Positions 1 through 6,952 of a stretch of DNA of 10,510 bases are shown one piece after another. A program made the position numbers and the translations under genes. The notes beneath the pieces were generated by a model. That model was given only the letters and a program-made list of their open reading frames with translations, did no database searches and was not told the origin of the DNA. Position 1 is the stretch's first letter. The number at the start of each line of letters is the position of its first letter. The stretch is from Armatimonadota bacterium (GTDB lineage Bacteria > Armatimonadota > Fimbriimonadia > Fimbriimonadales > ATM1): NCBI GenBank assembly GCA_003695835.1, contig RFHN01000011.1, forward strand, positions 1-10,510, read 5' to 3'.

Positions 1-28
1 ATTATACACGACGTTCCACACCGGTCAA
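1..28 (-). promoter_or_regulatory. Divergent sigma70-type promoter leading leftward out of the window
   Basis: On the minus strand the sequence reads TTGACC (plus positions 28 to 23), a 16-nt spacer, then a perfect TATAAT (plus positions 6 to 1). This is close to the bacterial housekeeping consensus. It implies a divergently transcribed gene beginning just left of the window, so positions 1-91 are a shared intergenic region with scpA on the other side. The inferred transcription start falls outside the window, so the gene it drives cannot be named. Confidence 0.6.
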
Positions 29-67
29 GGGTTTCAGCGTTTTCTTTTCTCGCGGTGTGGGGCGGAG

Positions 68-73
68 TAGAAT
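68..73 (+). promoter_or_regulatory. Possible -10 box for the scpA operon
   Basis: TAGAAT matches five of six positions of TATAAT and would place the transcript start near position 80, giving a leader of about 12 nt before the scpA ATG at 92. No convincing -35 hexamer is seen at the expected distance, only a T-rich stretch around 41-50. It is the only candidate promoter between the left edge and the five-gene chain. Confidence 0.4.
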
Positions 74-91
74 GGCGGGGCGAGGGCGGCG

Positions 92-865
92 ATGGAGCGC
101 AAGAACCGAAGGGCTATGGAGAGCGAAGAGCGAGAGAGTCTGACGCCGGGTGGGGTTGCGGTACCGCCGCCGATTCGGGTGCAAAGCGAGGAGTTTTCCG
201 GTTCGCTTGCGACGCTGTTTCATCTTGCGCGGGAGGGGCGGGTGGACCTCACGAAGGTGCCGTTGGCGCCGGTATGTCGGGCGTACATCGAGTATTTGAA
301 CGAGTCTGCCGAGCCGAACTTGGATGCGGCAGGGGCGGCGTTGCTCGCGTTGGCGTACTTGGTGGAGCGGAAGGCGTGGGCGTTGATTCCGATTGCGGAT
401 CCTCCGCCGCCGGAGGAGATACCGGAGTTGCCGGAGCCGACGGCTCACGAGTACGAGGAGGCTGTGGAGGAGCTGCACCGTCGGTTTTTGGAGCGGCGTT
501 CGATGTTCTTCCGGGCGGTGGACGAGTCGGAGGACTTCGAGATGCCTTTCGATTTGGGCAACGTGACGCCTCAGCACCTGGCGAATGCGTTGCAGCGGGT
601 GTTGGATCGTGCGGAGCCGGTGGAGCCTCCGCCTGTGCCGCGTCCTTTGAAGCCGTTACGCGTCGTGATGCAGGAGACGCTGGGTTATGTTCGGGAGCAT
701 CCGGAGGGCGCTCGATTCGATCAGCTTTTGCCGAGTTCGTACACCGTTCTGGACGCGGTGCTCGTCTTTCTATCGGTGCTGGAGTTGATTCGTTTGGGTC
801 AGCTTCGGGTTCGATTAGAGAGCGATGAAATCCTTGTGTATGGAAGCGGTGAAGGGAGTGAGTGA
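92..865 (+). CDS. scpA: Segregation and condensation protein A (kleisin subunit of SMC complex)
   Basis: ScpA is the kleisin that bridges the head domains of SMC and binds ScpB, forming the cytoplasmic condensin that organises and segregates the chromosome. The 257-residue product has the usual family length. Residues 35-69 (FSGSLATLFHLAREGR, then VDLTKVPL) match the family's N-terminal SMC-neck-binding segment. A Pro/Glu-rich linker follows at about 101-116. The C-terminal 50 residues form the expected winged helix (DAVLVFLSVLELIRLGQLRV) that contacts an SMC head. The ATG at 92 has a GAGGG purine tract five bases upstream; an in-frame ATG at 116 is an alternative. The gene is the first of an overlapping chain, and its end overlaps scpB by 41 nt, as expected for two partners made together. 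Sequence similarity to well-known ScpA proteins is moderate, but the identity of the next gene makes the call firm. Confidence 0.9.
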   Translation: MERKNRRAMESEERESLTPGGVAVPPPIRVQSEEFSGSLATLFHLAREGRVDLTKVPLAPVCRAYIEYLNESAEPNLDAAGAALLALAYLVERKAWALIPIADPPPPEEIPELPEPTAHEYEEAVEELHRRFLERRSMFFRAVDESEDFEMPFDLGNVTPQHLANALQRVLDRAEPVEPPPVPRPLKPLRVVMQETLGYVREHPEGARFDQLLPSSYTVLDAVLVFLSVLELIRLGQLRVRLESDEILVYGSGEGSE

Positions 866-1388
866 TCTCTCGCGAGCGGTGGAGGCGATACTGTTTGTGG
901 CGGACGCTCCCGTGGGCCTGCGGGAGTTGTCGCAGTGCCTGGAGGCGAGAGAGGGCGAGATCGAGCAAGCCCTTGCGGAGCTGGGGGCGAGACTGAACGA
1001 GGGATCGGGCCTGCAGCTGGTGCGGATTGCGGGCGGATATCAGTTGTGCACGCGTCCGGAGTGGGCGGAGGCGGTGGCTCGGTACTTGAAGCCGCAGCGG
1101 CGCCGGCTGACGCGTTCGGCGCTTGAGGTGTTGGCCATCGTGGCGTACCGCCAACCGATCACGACGCAGGAGATCGAGGAGATTCGGGGGGTTCAGAGCG
1201 ACCACTCGCTTCGGGCGCTTGCGGAGCGCGGGTTGATCGCGGAGGTTGGGCGGAAACAGACGCCCGGTCGGCCGATTCTTTGGGGCACGACGGAAGAGTT
1301 CCTACACCAGTTCGGCTTGAACTCGTTGGACGAGCTGCCCCCGCTGGACGAGGGCGAGGAACCGAAGTTGGAGGAGGTAGGGGCCTGA
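825..1388 (+). CDS. scpB: Segregation and condensation protein B
   Basis: ScpB dimerises and binds the central part of the ScpA kleisin, stabilising the SMC-ScpAB condensin. The 187-residue protein has the two winged-helix layout of the family. An N-terminal unit (about 13-90) contains AVEAILFVADAPV. A second unit carries the signature LEVLAIVAYRQPITTQEIEE (101-120), followed by GRPILWGTTEEFLHQFGL (148-165). The tail is acidic (EGEEPKLEE), as is common in the family. ATG 825 is chosen because an AGAGAG purine run precedes it closely; in-frame ATG 840 and GTG 858 are alternatives and would shorten a poorly conserved N-terminus. The stop TGA at 1386-1388 overlaps the proposed CTG start of the next gene. 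Confidence 0.92.
   Translation: MKSLCMEAVKGVSDLSRAVEAILFVADAPVGLRELSQCLEAREGEIEQALAELGARLNEGSGLQLVRIAGGYQLCTRPEWAEAVARYLKPQRRRLTRSALEVLAIVAYRQPITTQEIEEIRGVQSDHSLRALAERGLIAEVGRKQTPGRPILWGTTEEFLHQFGLNSLDELPPLDEGEEPKLEEVGA
1370..1378 (+). promoter_or_regulatory. Strong Shine-Dalgarno sequence selecting a CTG start
   Basis: GGAGGAGGT, inside the last codons of scpB, is a near-perfect anti-16S match. It lies six bases before CTG 1385, an ideal spacing. No ATG, GTG or TTG lies in the right place in any frame that opens the carboxypeptidase, so this site supports CTG 1385 as the real initiator. Most other starts in this window have weak Shine-Dalgarno sequences or none. Confidence 0.65.
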
Positions 1389-2536
1389 GGGTTCGGGTTC
1401 TCGCTTCCCTGGCGGCGACTGCGATCGGGTGCGCGGCTTGGGCTGCCGAGCCGACGGTTACGGCGCAATCGGCGATCGTGATGGATGCGAGCACGGGGCA
1501 GGTGCTGTTTGCGAAGAACGAGCACGTGCGGATGTTCCCTGCCTCGACGACAAAGATCCTCACGGCCCTCTTGCTCGCGGAGGGGACGAAGCCATACGAC
1601 GAGATCCGCGCGCCGCTGGACGTAGAGACGATCGAGGGGAGTTCGCTCTACTTGGCTCCTGCGGAGAGGATTCGGGCGGAGGACCTCGTCTACGCGCTTC
1701 TGATGCGGAGCGCGAACGACGGGGCGCACGCAGCGGCTGTGCACTTGGCGGGGAGCGACGCGGAGTTTGCGGAGAAGATGAACGAACGCGCGGCGCAGAT
1801 CGGATGTAAGGACAGCCATTTCGCCAACCCGCACGGCCTTCATGATCCCAACCACTACACGAGCGCCTACGACATGGCCCTGATCGCTCGAGAAGCGATG
1901 AAGAACGACCTGATCCGAGCCGCGGCGAAGTGCCAACGGCGGACGATCTGGCGCTCGACGAACCTGGAAGACACGCTTCTCAGCAACAAGAACCGACTGC
2001 TGAGGGAAGACGCGGACGCCATCGGGCTGAAGACCGGCTACACGTCGGCGGCCGGTCACTGTTTCGTCGGCGTGACGAATCGGGACGGCTGGGAGCTGAT
2101 CACGGTTGTGTTCAAGAGCGAAGATTGGGTCAAGGACACTCAGGCGCTTTATCAGTACGCGTATCGGGAGTTCGAGCGGCAGACGATCGTTCGCAAGGGG
2201 GATCTCATTGGGACAGCAGAAATTTTGGATGGGGAGCGGGGGACGGTGCCGGTCGTTGCGGGTGCGGATGTGGTTGGCGCCATGCGGCCGGGACGGGGCC
2301 CGACGGCGGTGGAGCTGGAGTGTGGGGCTGTGAGCGCGCCGATTCGGGAGGGCCAAGAGATTGGGCGTCTGAGGGTGACTCTGCCGGATGGGTTTGTAGT
2401 GGAGGCGCCGGCGCTGGCGAGCGAAGGGGTAGCGGTTCGACCGAAGCACGAGCCGGCGCAGTGGGCGGCGTTCTCGTTTGGCGGATTGTTGATGGGCGTT
2501 GGCGTTGTGATTCTGTTGCGTGCGCGGTATGGGTGA
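1385..2536 (+). CDS. D-alanyl-D-alanine carboxypeptidase (peptidase S11, PBP5/DacF family), proposed CTG start
   Basis: This is a penicillin-binding serine peptidase that trims the terminal D-Ala from peptidoglycan pentapeptides outside the cytoplasmic membrane. From CTG 1385 the product is 383 residues. It has a signal peptide (RVRVLASLAATAIGCAAWA, likely cut before AEPTV near residue 20) and the S11 catalytic motifs: STTK with Ser54 and Lys57, SAN at 109-111, and KTG at 216-218. A PBP5-type C-terminal beta domain follows at about 265-345. The protein ends in a hydrophobic helix (about 362-378) and a short basic tail, so it is probably anchored in the membrane by its C-terminus. The only usual start upstream is TTG 1280; it would add 35 Arg/Gly-rich residues before the signal peptide, so I reject it. 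The gene overlaps scpB by 4 nt (CTGA) and rluB by 8 nt. DacB, DacF and DacA cannot be distinguished from the sequence alone, so no symbol is given. Confidence 0.9.
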   Translation: MRVRVLASLAATAIGCAAWAAEPTVTAQSAIVMDASTGQVLFAKNEHVRMFPASTTKILTALLLAEGTKPYDEIRAPLDVETIEGSSLYLAPAERIRAEDLVYALLMRSANDGAHAAAVHLAGSDAEFAEKMNERAAQIGCKDSHFANPHGLHDPNHYTSAYDMALIAREAMKNDLIRAAAKCQRRTIWRSTNLEDTLLSNKNRLLREDADAIGLKTGYTSAAGHCFVGVTNRDGWELITVVFKSEDWVKDTQALYQYAYREFERQTIVRKGDLIGTAEILDGERGTVPVVAGADVVGAMRPGRGPTAVELECGAVSAPIREGQEIGRLRVTLPDGFVVEAPALASEGVAVRPKHEPAQWAAFSFGGLLMGVGVVILLRARYG

Positions 2537-3278
2537 GCGTCTGCACAAGTTCATGGCGTCGGCTGGCGTTGCGAGCCGGCGCAAGTGCGAAGAGCTGATT
2601 CTGAAGGGCCGGGTTTCGGTGGACGGCAAGGTCGTTCGCAAGCTTGGCGTGGTGATTGATCCCGAAGTCAACGTCGTTCGCGTAGACGGAAAGCGGATTC
2701 AGCCGCAACGATCGTTGACGTTGGCGTTCTACAAGCCGAAGGGAGTGCTCTCGACGATGCGAGACGAGCGGGGGCGGACCTGTGTGGCCGACCTCTTGCC
2801 CGAGCTGGAGGTGAAGGTGAAGCCGGCCGGACGACTGGACAAGTCCGCGGAGGGGCTGATGATCTTCTCCACGGACGGCGAGCTGATCGCGAGGCTGACG
2901 CACCCTCGATACCACCTGCCGCGCGTGTACGAATGTGTCGTCCGGGGAAGGGTGGAGCCGAAGGCGATCGAGAGGCTGGCTCGGGGCGTTCGGGTCCCGC
3001 CGGAAGCGGGTGAGCTGGGTTTCCGCGCGGCGCCTGCGCAGGCAGAGCTGATCGCCTGGCTGGAAGATCGGAATCGTTCGGTTGTTCGGATCACGATCCA
3101 TGAAGGGCGCAAGCACCAGGTGAAGCGGATGTGGAAGGCGGTGGGTCACCCGGTGTTCGACCTGAAGCGCGTTTCGATCGGTCCGATCGAAATTGGGCGC
3201 CTCAAACCAGGACAGTCGCGCGTCTTGTCAAAAGGAGAGGTGCGTTCTCTTGCCAAGGCTGTAGGACTGAGCCGATGA
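2529..3278 (+). CDS. rluB: 23S rRNA pseudouridine synthase, RluB/RsuA family
   Basis: This enzyme isomerises a specific uridine of rRNA to pseudouridine; RluB acts on helix 90-92 of 23S rRNA near the peptidyl-transferase centre. The 249-residue protein begins with an S4 RNA-binding domain (LHKFMASAGVASRRKCEELI, residues 5-24, continuing through KGRVSVDG). It continues with the synthase core, FYKPKGVLST (67-76), and the catalytic motif GRLDKSAEGL (101-110) with Asp104 as nucleophile. HEGRKHQVKRM (191-201) is the conserved late motif of the RsuA/RluB/E/F group. ATG 2529 is preferred over GTG 2520; it starts inside the end of the carboxypeptidase gene, and its stop overlaps the recJ start as ATGA. 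Assignment to RluB rather than RsuA rests on the scpAB-dac neighbourhood, which is typical for rluB, so the exact target site is inferred. Confidence 0.88.
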   Translation: MGERLHKFMASAGVASRRKCEELILKGRVSVDGKVVRKLGVVIDPEVNVVRVDGKRIQPQRSLTLAFYKPKGVLSTMRDERGRTCVADLLPELEVKVKPAGRLDKSAEGLMIFSTDGELIARLTHPRYHLPRVYECVVRGRVEPKAIERLARGVRVPPEAGELGFRAAPAQAELIAWLEDRNRSVVRITIHEGRKHQVKRMWKAVGHPVFDLKRVSIGPIEIGRLKPGQSRVLSKGEVRSLAKAVGLSR

Positions 3279-4999
3279 ATCGAATCGCTGAACGAAGACA
3301 ACGAATCCCCGCGCGCTGGACGGTCCGTCCGGCGGACCCGGCGGAGGAGCGCCTTCGTTCGGAGCTGGGCATCGGGCGCTTGCTTGCGGCGTGCTTGGTG
3401 GAGCGGGGTCTGACGGACCCTGGCGATGCGCATCGTTTTCTGAATCCTCGGTTGGAGGACCTGCACGATCCCCTCCGCCTACCGAACTGCGCGGAGGCGG
3501 TCCAGGTCCTGCTTCAGGCGAAGGAGCGGGGTGAGCGGGTGTTCGTCCACGGAGATTACGACGTGGACGGCATCACCTCGACGGCGATCTGGACGCGCTC
3601 ACTGCGCCGGTTGGGCTTCGATGTCTTTCCGCACGTCCCCCACCGGATCAAACACGGATACGGCGTGCAGGAGGAAGCGGTCTTCCACGCGATGAAGCAA
3701 GGGGCGAAGGTGTTGCTGACCTGCGACTGTGGGTCGTCCGCCCATCAAGCCGTGGGCCGTGCCAAGCAGCTCGGCATGAAGGTGATCATCACGGATCACC
3801 ATGAGTTGGGCGCGCAGCTTCCGGAGGCGGACGCGTTTGTGAATCCGCACCTCGAAGGTCACGACTATCCCTTCCCTCACCTGAGCGGCGCGGGCGTTGC
3901 GTTCAAAGTGGCGCAGCAGGTTGCGGTCGAGCTGGGCGCGCGAGCGGAGCAGTTTCAGCGGGCGTTTCTCGACTTGGTCTGCCTCGGAACGATTGCGGAC
4001 GTGGTCCCGCTCGTCGGAGAGAACCGGATTTTCGCGCACTTCGGCCTGAAGCTTCTGCCTCAGAGCAAGAAGAAGGGCATCCGCGCTTTGCTCAAGGTAG
4101 CGGAGGTCCAGGGCGAGGTGCGATCCTACGACGTCGCGTGGCGCCTTGCGCCCCGAATCAACGCGGCCGGCCGAATTGACGACGCCGAGAGGGCGCTCCG
4201 CCTCATGCTGACCGAGGACGAGGAGGAAGCTCAAGAGATTGCGAAGGAGCTGAACGAGCTCAACGAGGCGCGCAGGGCGGAGGAACAGCGGATTCTGGAG
4301 CAGGCGCTCGAGACACTCTCCGAAATGGACGCGGAGAGCTTGCCTCTGCTGATGGTCTGGGCGGAAGAGTGGCACCGGGGCGTCGTGGGAATCGTGGCGG
4401 GCCGCCTTTGCGAGCAGTACAACCGACCGGTGTTCCTGGCTTCGGTGGATGCGGAGGCCGGAGTCGCGCACGGCTCCGCGCGGTCGCCCGAGGTGTACGA
4501 CCTGCACGAGGCGCTGATGCAAAAGCGGGATCTGTTCCTTTCCTGTGGGGGTCATGCGCGAGCTGCCGGATTCAGCGCGAGCGTCGAGGCGTTGGAAGCC
4601 GTTCGCGAAGAGTTGTTGGCGCACGCGCAAAGCGTGCTCAAGCCGGAGGACTTAGTCCCGACGGTGCGCGCAACCGCAGAGATCACGGCTGAGGACGTCA
4701 ATCACAAGTCGTTCATCGAGCTGGAGAAGCTGGAGCCGCACGGGGAGGCGAACCCCCGGCCGCTCTTCCTCATGCGGAACGTCAAGTTTGCGGACTTCCA
4801 GCCGACGTCGAATCCGGAGCACGTGCGCTTCCAGATTCTTGCGGAACGCCCGATCTTCGGCATTGGCTTTCGGAGTTCCCACCTGTTCGAGTCGCTTCGA
4901 CCGGGCGATCCGGTGGACCTGCTGGTGCGCGCCTCCATCAATCGGTACAACGGGAACGAGTACCCACAACTGTTGCTGGAAGGGCTTCGCCGGGCATAG
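3275..4999 (+). CDS. recJ: Single-stranded-DNA-specific 5'-3' exonuclease RecJ
   Basis: RecJ degrades single-stranded DNA 5' to 3' with Mg/Mn and acts in recombinational repair, mismatch repair and fork processing. The 574-residue protein has the DHH core: DYDVDG at 94-99, CDCGS with Asp151, DHH at 174-176 and the motif containing IADVVP at 240-245. INAAGRIDDAERAL (295-308) follows. The DHHA1 domain contains RGVVGIVAGRL (368-378), GSARS (400-404) and GGHARAAG (425-432), and a C-terminal OB-fold-like domain (about 460-574) ends the protein. A Glu/Arg-rich stretch at 314-345 is probably the long linker helix. ATG 3275 overlaps the rluB stop by 4 nt (ATGA). An in-frame GTG at 3131 would add 48 residues that are only the antiparallel-frame content of rluB, so I reject it. 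All metal-binding residues I can locate are present. Confidence 0.95.
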   Translation: MNRIAERRQRIPARWTVRPADPAEERLRSELGIGRLLAACLVERGLTDPGDAHRFLNPRLEDLHDPLRLPNCAEAVQVLLQAKERGERVFVHGDYDVDGITSTAIWTRSLRRLGFDVFPHVPHRIKHGYGVQEEAVFHAMKQGAKVLLTCDCGSSAHQAVGRAKQLGMKVIITDHHELGAQLPEADAFVNPHLEGHDYPFPHLSGAGVAFKVAQQVAVELGARAEQFQRAFLDLVCLGTIADVVPLVGENRIFAHFGLKLLPQSKKKGIRALLKVAEVQGEVRSYDVAWRLAPRINAAGRIDDAERALRLMLTEDEEEAQEIAKELNELNEARRAEEQRILEQALETLSEMDAESLPLLMVWAEEWHRGVVGIVAGRLCEQYNRPVFLASVDAEAGVAHGSARSPEVYDLHEALMQKRDLFLSCGGHARAAGFSASVEALEAVREELLAHAQSVLKPEDLVPTVRATAEITAEDVNHKSFIELEKLEPHGEANPRPLFLMRNVKFADFQPTSNPEHVRFQILAERPIFGIGFRSSHLFESLRPGDPVDLLVRASINRYNGNEYPQLLLEGLRRA

Positions 5000-5011
5000 T
5001 ACGACATCAGG

Positions 5012-5017
5012 TACACT
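5012..5017 (+). promoter_or_regulatory. Possible -10 box for the lipoprotein gene
   Basis: TACACT has the TAnnnT form and lies just after the recJ stop, with a predicted transcript start near 5024 and a leader of about 24 nt. No -35 hexamer and no Shine-Dalgarno sequence before ATG 5048 are apparent, so this is the weakest of the proposed promoters. Confidence 0.35.
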
Positions 5018-5047
5018 GCTTGGAGCGCCACTTGCGCGTCTAAGACC

Positions 5048-5680
5048 ATGACACGTTTCAAACTTCCCCTTTTGTCCCTTGCCGTAGCCTTGCTCTTTGC
5101 CGGCTGCTCCACTTCCCAGAATCCCGCTGACGGAGGCGAAACGCAGGCGAGCGTCACGGGCGACCGAATCGAGGCGTTCGTCGGCCCCGGTGGGTCGGTT
5201 GCCGTTGGCGACCCCGCGGCTCAGTTCGACAAGGCGTTTCCGCGGCCGAAAGGCTCGACCACGCCTGAGTCACCACCCCTTGAGGGTGTTGAGTTCGTCG
5301 GCTGGCAGAACGACAGGGAGATGGCAAGCGCCGCGATCCAGGACGGAAAGATCGCCGCGCTGTACCACGGGAAAGCGAAAGCAGAGCCCGATTGGATCGC
5401 TGAGGCTCGGTCCCGCTTCGGCAAAGCGGAACTCGACGTCTCCAATGATCTCGGCGCCGTCGCCAACTGGAAACGGGGCGACAAGGAGCTCGTGATCATG
5501 CTCCAGCAGGGGCAGGGAGGCGGGCTGACCGTCCGCGTCGCTGGGACGAGCGAGATGCTAAAGCGGCTCCAGCTCAACGCTGGGGAGCTGGCTTCGAATC
5601 TCGAGGCGCAGGCACGGGCGATCTCGGGTTCCCCGGCGGGACAGCCGGGCCATAGCCCGGATGACGGCCACGGCCACTAA
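5048..5680 (+). CDS. Putative lipoprotein of unknown function
   Basis: I do not recognise this family. The 210-residue product begins with a basic n-region, a hydrophobic core (LPLLSLAVALLF) and the lipobox FAGC with Cys20 followed by Ser. It should therefore be exported, lipidated and anchored to a membrane. After the lipobox comes a low-complexity linker rich in Ser, Thr, Asp and Gly (about 21-55). A compact soluble domain of about 120 residues follows (about 60-180), including VEFVGWQNDREMA at 81-93. The tail is Gly/Pro/His-rich and ends in DDGHGH, which could loosely bind metal but is more likely disordered. The gene lies 48 nt after recJ and 34 nt before ispG, apparently with its own promoter. 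Codon use is like that of its neighbours. The lipoprotein assignment is firm; no function is inferred. Confidence 0.8.
   Translation: MTRFKLPLLSLAVALLFAGCSTSQNPADGGETQASVTGDRIEAFVGPGGSVAVGDPAAQFDKAFPRPKGSTTPESPPLEGVEFVGWQNDREMASAAIQDGKIAALYHGKAKAEPDWIAEARSRFGKAELDVSNDLGAVANWKRGDKELVIMLQQGQGGGLTVRVAGTSEMLKRLQLNAGELASNLEAQARAISGSPAGQPGHSPDDGHGH
5645..5660 (+). repeat. Short GC-rich hairpin near the end of the lipoprotein gene
   Basis: CCGGGC, a CATA tetraloop and GCCCGG form a perfect 6-bp stem inside the last codons of the lipoprotein gene, about 40 bases before the ispG -10 box. There is no T-tract, so it is not a standard intrinsic terminator. It could slow 3' decay or simply be chance in GC-rich coding DNA. 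Confidence 0.3.
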
Positions 5681-5700
5681 GAAGCCAACCAGCCAAACAG

Positions 5701-5706
5701 TATAAT
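5701..5706 (+). promoter_or_regulatory. -10 box of ispG, leaderless arrangement
   Basis: A perfect TATAAT ends exactly 8 nt before ATG 5715. Transcription normally starts about 7 nt after the -10 box, so the mRNA should begin at or within two bases of the start codon, leaving no room for a Shine-Dalgarno sequence. No TTGACA-like -35 is seen 15-19 bases upstream. The same spacing is seen at dop and prcB. Confidence 0.65.
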
Positions 5707-5714
5707 CTCGAGAG

Positions 5715-6896
5715 ATGACCCTCTCGTTTCCGCGCCACAAGACCCGGCCTGTTCGCGTCGGCAACGTCGTCATCGGCGGGGACGCGCCTATTGCCGTCCA
5801 AACGATGACGACTGAGGAGACGCACAACATCGAGGCCGTCGTCGAACAGATCCACGCCTTGCACCGAGCCGGGGCGGAGATCATTCGGGTCACGACGCCG
5901 AACCTGCGGGACGCGCAGTGTTTGGAGGAGATTCGAGCCAAGACCGTCGGGATTCCTCTTGTCGCCGATGTGCATCACCAGGGCACGAACATCGCGGTGG
6001 AGGCGGCGAAGCACGTGGACAAGGTGCGGATCAACCCAGGGCTGTTCGTCTTTCGGAAGCCCGACCCGAACCGCACAGAGTACTCGCCGGAGGAAGTCAA
6101 AGAGGAGTTGGAAGCGATCGAGGAGTCGCTCGTTCCGGTCATCGAGGCGTGCAAGAAGCATGGTACGGCGATGCGGATCGGCGTCAACCACGGGTCGCTG
6201 TCGAATCGGATGCTCGTTACGTACGGCGACACGCCGGAAGGGATGGTGGAGAGCGCGCTCGAGTACATCCGCATCTGCGAGAAGCACGGTTTCGATCAGA
6301 TCGTCGTTTCGCTCAAAGCCTCGCGCGTTCCGATCATGCTCGCCGCGAACCGGCTGTTCGCGCAAAAGACCGACTATCCGCTGCACCTCGGCGTGACCGA
6401 AGCGGGCGATGGGCAGTACGCGCGGATCAAGAGCACTGCGGGTATCGCCACACTGCTGAACGAGGGGATCGGAGATACGATCCGCGTGTCGCTGGCTGAA
6501 GACCCGATTCATGAAATCCCCGTCTGCTACGACATCCTACAAGCGACCGGCGTGCGCCGGACGCAGACGGAGTTCATCGCCTGCCCCTCTTGCGGACGGA
6601 CGAAATTCAACTTGCCCACCGTCTTCAACCAAGTCAAAGAGGCGACGAAGCATCTTACGGGGCTTGACATCGCTGTGATGGGCTGCATCGTCAACGGGCC
6701 CGGCGAGATGGCGGACGCGGATTATGGATATGTCGGCCAGGCTGGCGGAAAGATTGCGCTGTATCGTGGGCGCGAATGCGTGAAGAGCAACATTCCGCAG
6801 GAGCAGGGCGTCGCAGAGTTGATCGCGTTGCTGAAGGCGGACGGCGTGTGGCAAGATCCGCCCGCTCCAGCCGAGCACGCGGAAACGACCGCTTGA
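5715..6896 (+). CDS. ispG: 4-hydroxy-3-methylbut-2-en-1-yl diphosphate synthase (IspG/GcpE)
   Basis: IspG is the penultimate enzyme of the MEP pathway to isoprenoids. It reductively opens the cyclic diphosphate MEcPP to HMBPP using a [4Fe-4S] cluster and electrons from flavodoxin or ferredoxin in the cytoplasm. The 393-residue protein has a TIM barrel at about 8-265, with PIAVQTMTTEETHN (25-38), PLVADVHHQG (81-90), VDKVRINPG (101-109) and RIGVNHGSLSNR (154-165). A C-terminal reductase-like domain carries the cluster ligands CPSCGRT (Cys290, Cys293) and GCIVNGPGE (Cys324, with Glu331 as the usual fourth ligand). The length fits the compact two-domain bacterial form, without the extra middle domain of plant or Chlamydia enzymes. 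The start is set by the TATAAT 8 nt upstream. All catalytic features are intact. Confidence 0.97.
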   Translation: MTLSFPRHKTRPVRVGNVVIGGDAPIAVQTMTTEETHNIEAVVEQIHALHRAGAEIIRVTTPNLRDAQCLEEIRAKTVGIPLVADVHHQGTNIAVEAAKHVDKVRINPGLFVFRKPDPNRTEYSPEEVKEELEAIEESLVPVIEACKKHGTAMRIGVNHGSLSNRMLVTYGDTPEGMVESALEYIRICEKHGFDQIVVSLKASRVPIMLAANRLFAQKTDYPLHLGVTEAGDGQYARIKSTAGIATLLNEGIGDTIRVSLAEDPIHEIPVCYDILQATGVRRTQTEFIACPSCGRTKFNLPTVFNQVKEATKHLTGLDIAVMGCIVNGPGEMADADYGYVGQAGGKIALYRGRECVKSNIPQEQGVAELIALLKADGVWQDPPAPAEHAETTA

Positions 6897-6905
6897 TTCG
6901 CCCGC

Positions 6906-6929
6906 ATTCTGCCGGTTCTGATGCAGAAT
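6906..6929 (+). repeat. Perfect 7-bp inverted repeat between ispG and the membrane-protein gene
   Basis: ATTCTGC (6906-6912) and GCAGAAT (6923-6929) form a perfect dyad with a 10-base centre, beginning 9 bases after the ispG stop and ending 6 bases before a TATAAT box. It covers the place where a -35 element would be. It could be a repressor or activator operator for the downstream gene, or a stem-loop at the 3' end of ispG mRNA. No T-tract follows, which argues against a standard terminator. Confidence 0.45.
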
Positions 6930-6935
6930 CCCTTG

Positions 6936-6941
6936 TATAAT
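6936..6941 (+). promoter_or_regulatory. -10 box of the membrane-protein gene
   Basis: A perfect TATAAT ends 11 nt before ATG 6953, so the predicted mRNA leader is only about 5 nt. An AGGA lies at 6946-6949 but would be at or before the predicted transcript start, so it may not act as a ribosome binding site. No -35 hexamer is apparent. Confidence 0.6.
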
Positions 6942-6952
6942 CAGTAGGAACC

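Noticed and set aside
2..70. Plus-strand open reading ending at TAG 68-70 as the tail of an upstream gene
   Set aside because: Only 22 codons with no recognisable protein character, and a good minus-strand promoter occupies positions 1-28, which points to a divergent intergenic region.
249..1205. Long minus-strand open frames opposite scpA/scpB, the carboxypeptidase, recJ and ispG
   Set aside because: They are antisense shadows in GC-rich DNA: Arg/Pro/Ser-rich, with no domain character, and each is fully covered by a well-supported plus-strand gene.
1280..1384. TTG 1280 as start of the carboxypeptidase
   Set aside because: It would put 35 Arg/Gly/Pro-rich residues before a textbook signal peptide and has no Shine-Dalgarno sequence like the one before CTG 1385.
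3131..3274. N-terminal extension of RecJ from GTG 3131
   Set aside because: The 48 added residues lie wholly inside rluB and do not look like RecJ; the ATGA overlap at 3275 is the natural start.
3722..3736. CDCGS in place of the more familiar DNG motif in RecJ as a possible active-site defect
   Set aside because: The metal-binding Asp is kept, and I recall a DCG variant from other RecJ proteins, so there is no reason to suspect loss of function.
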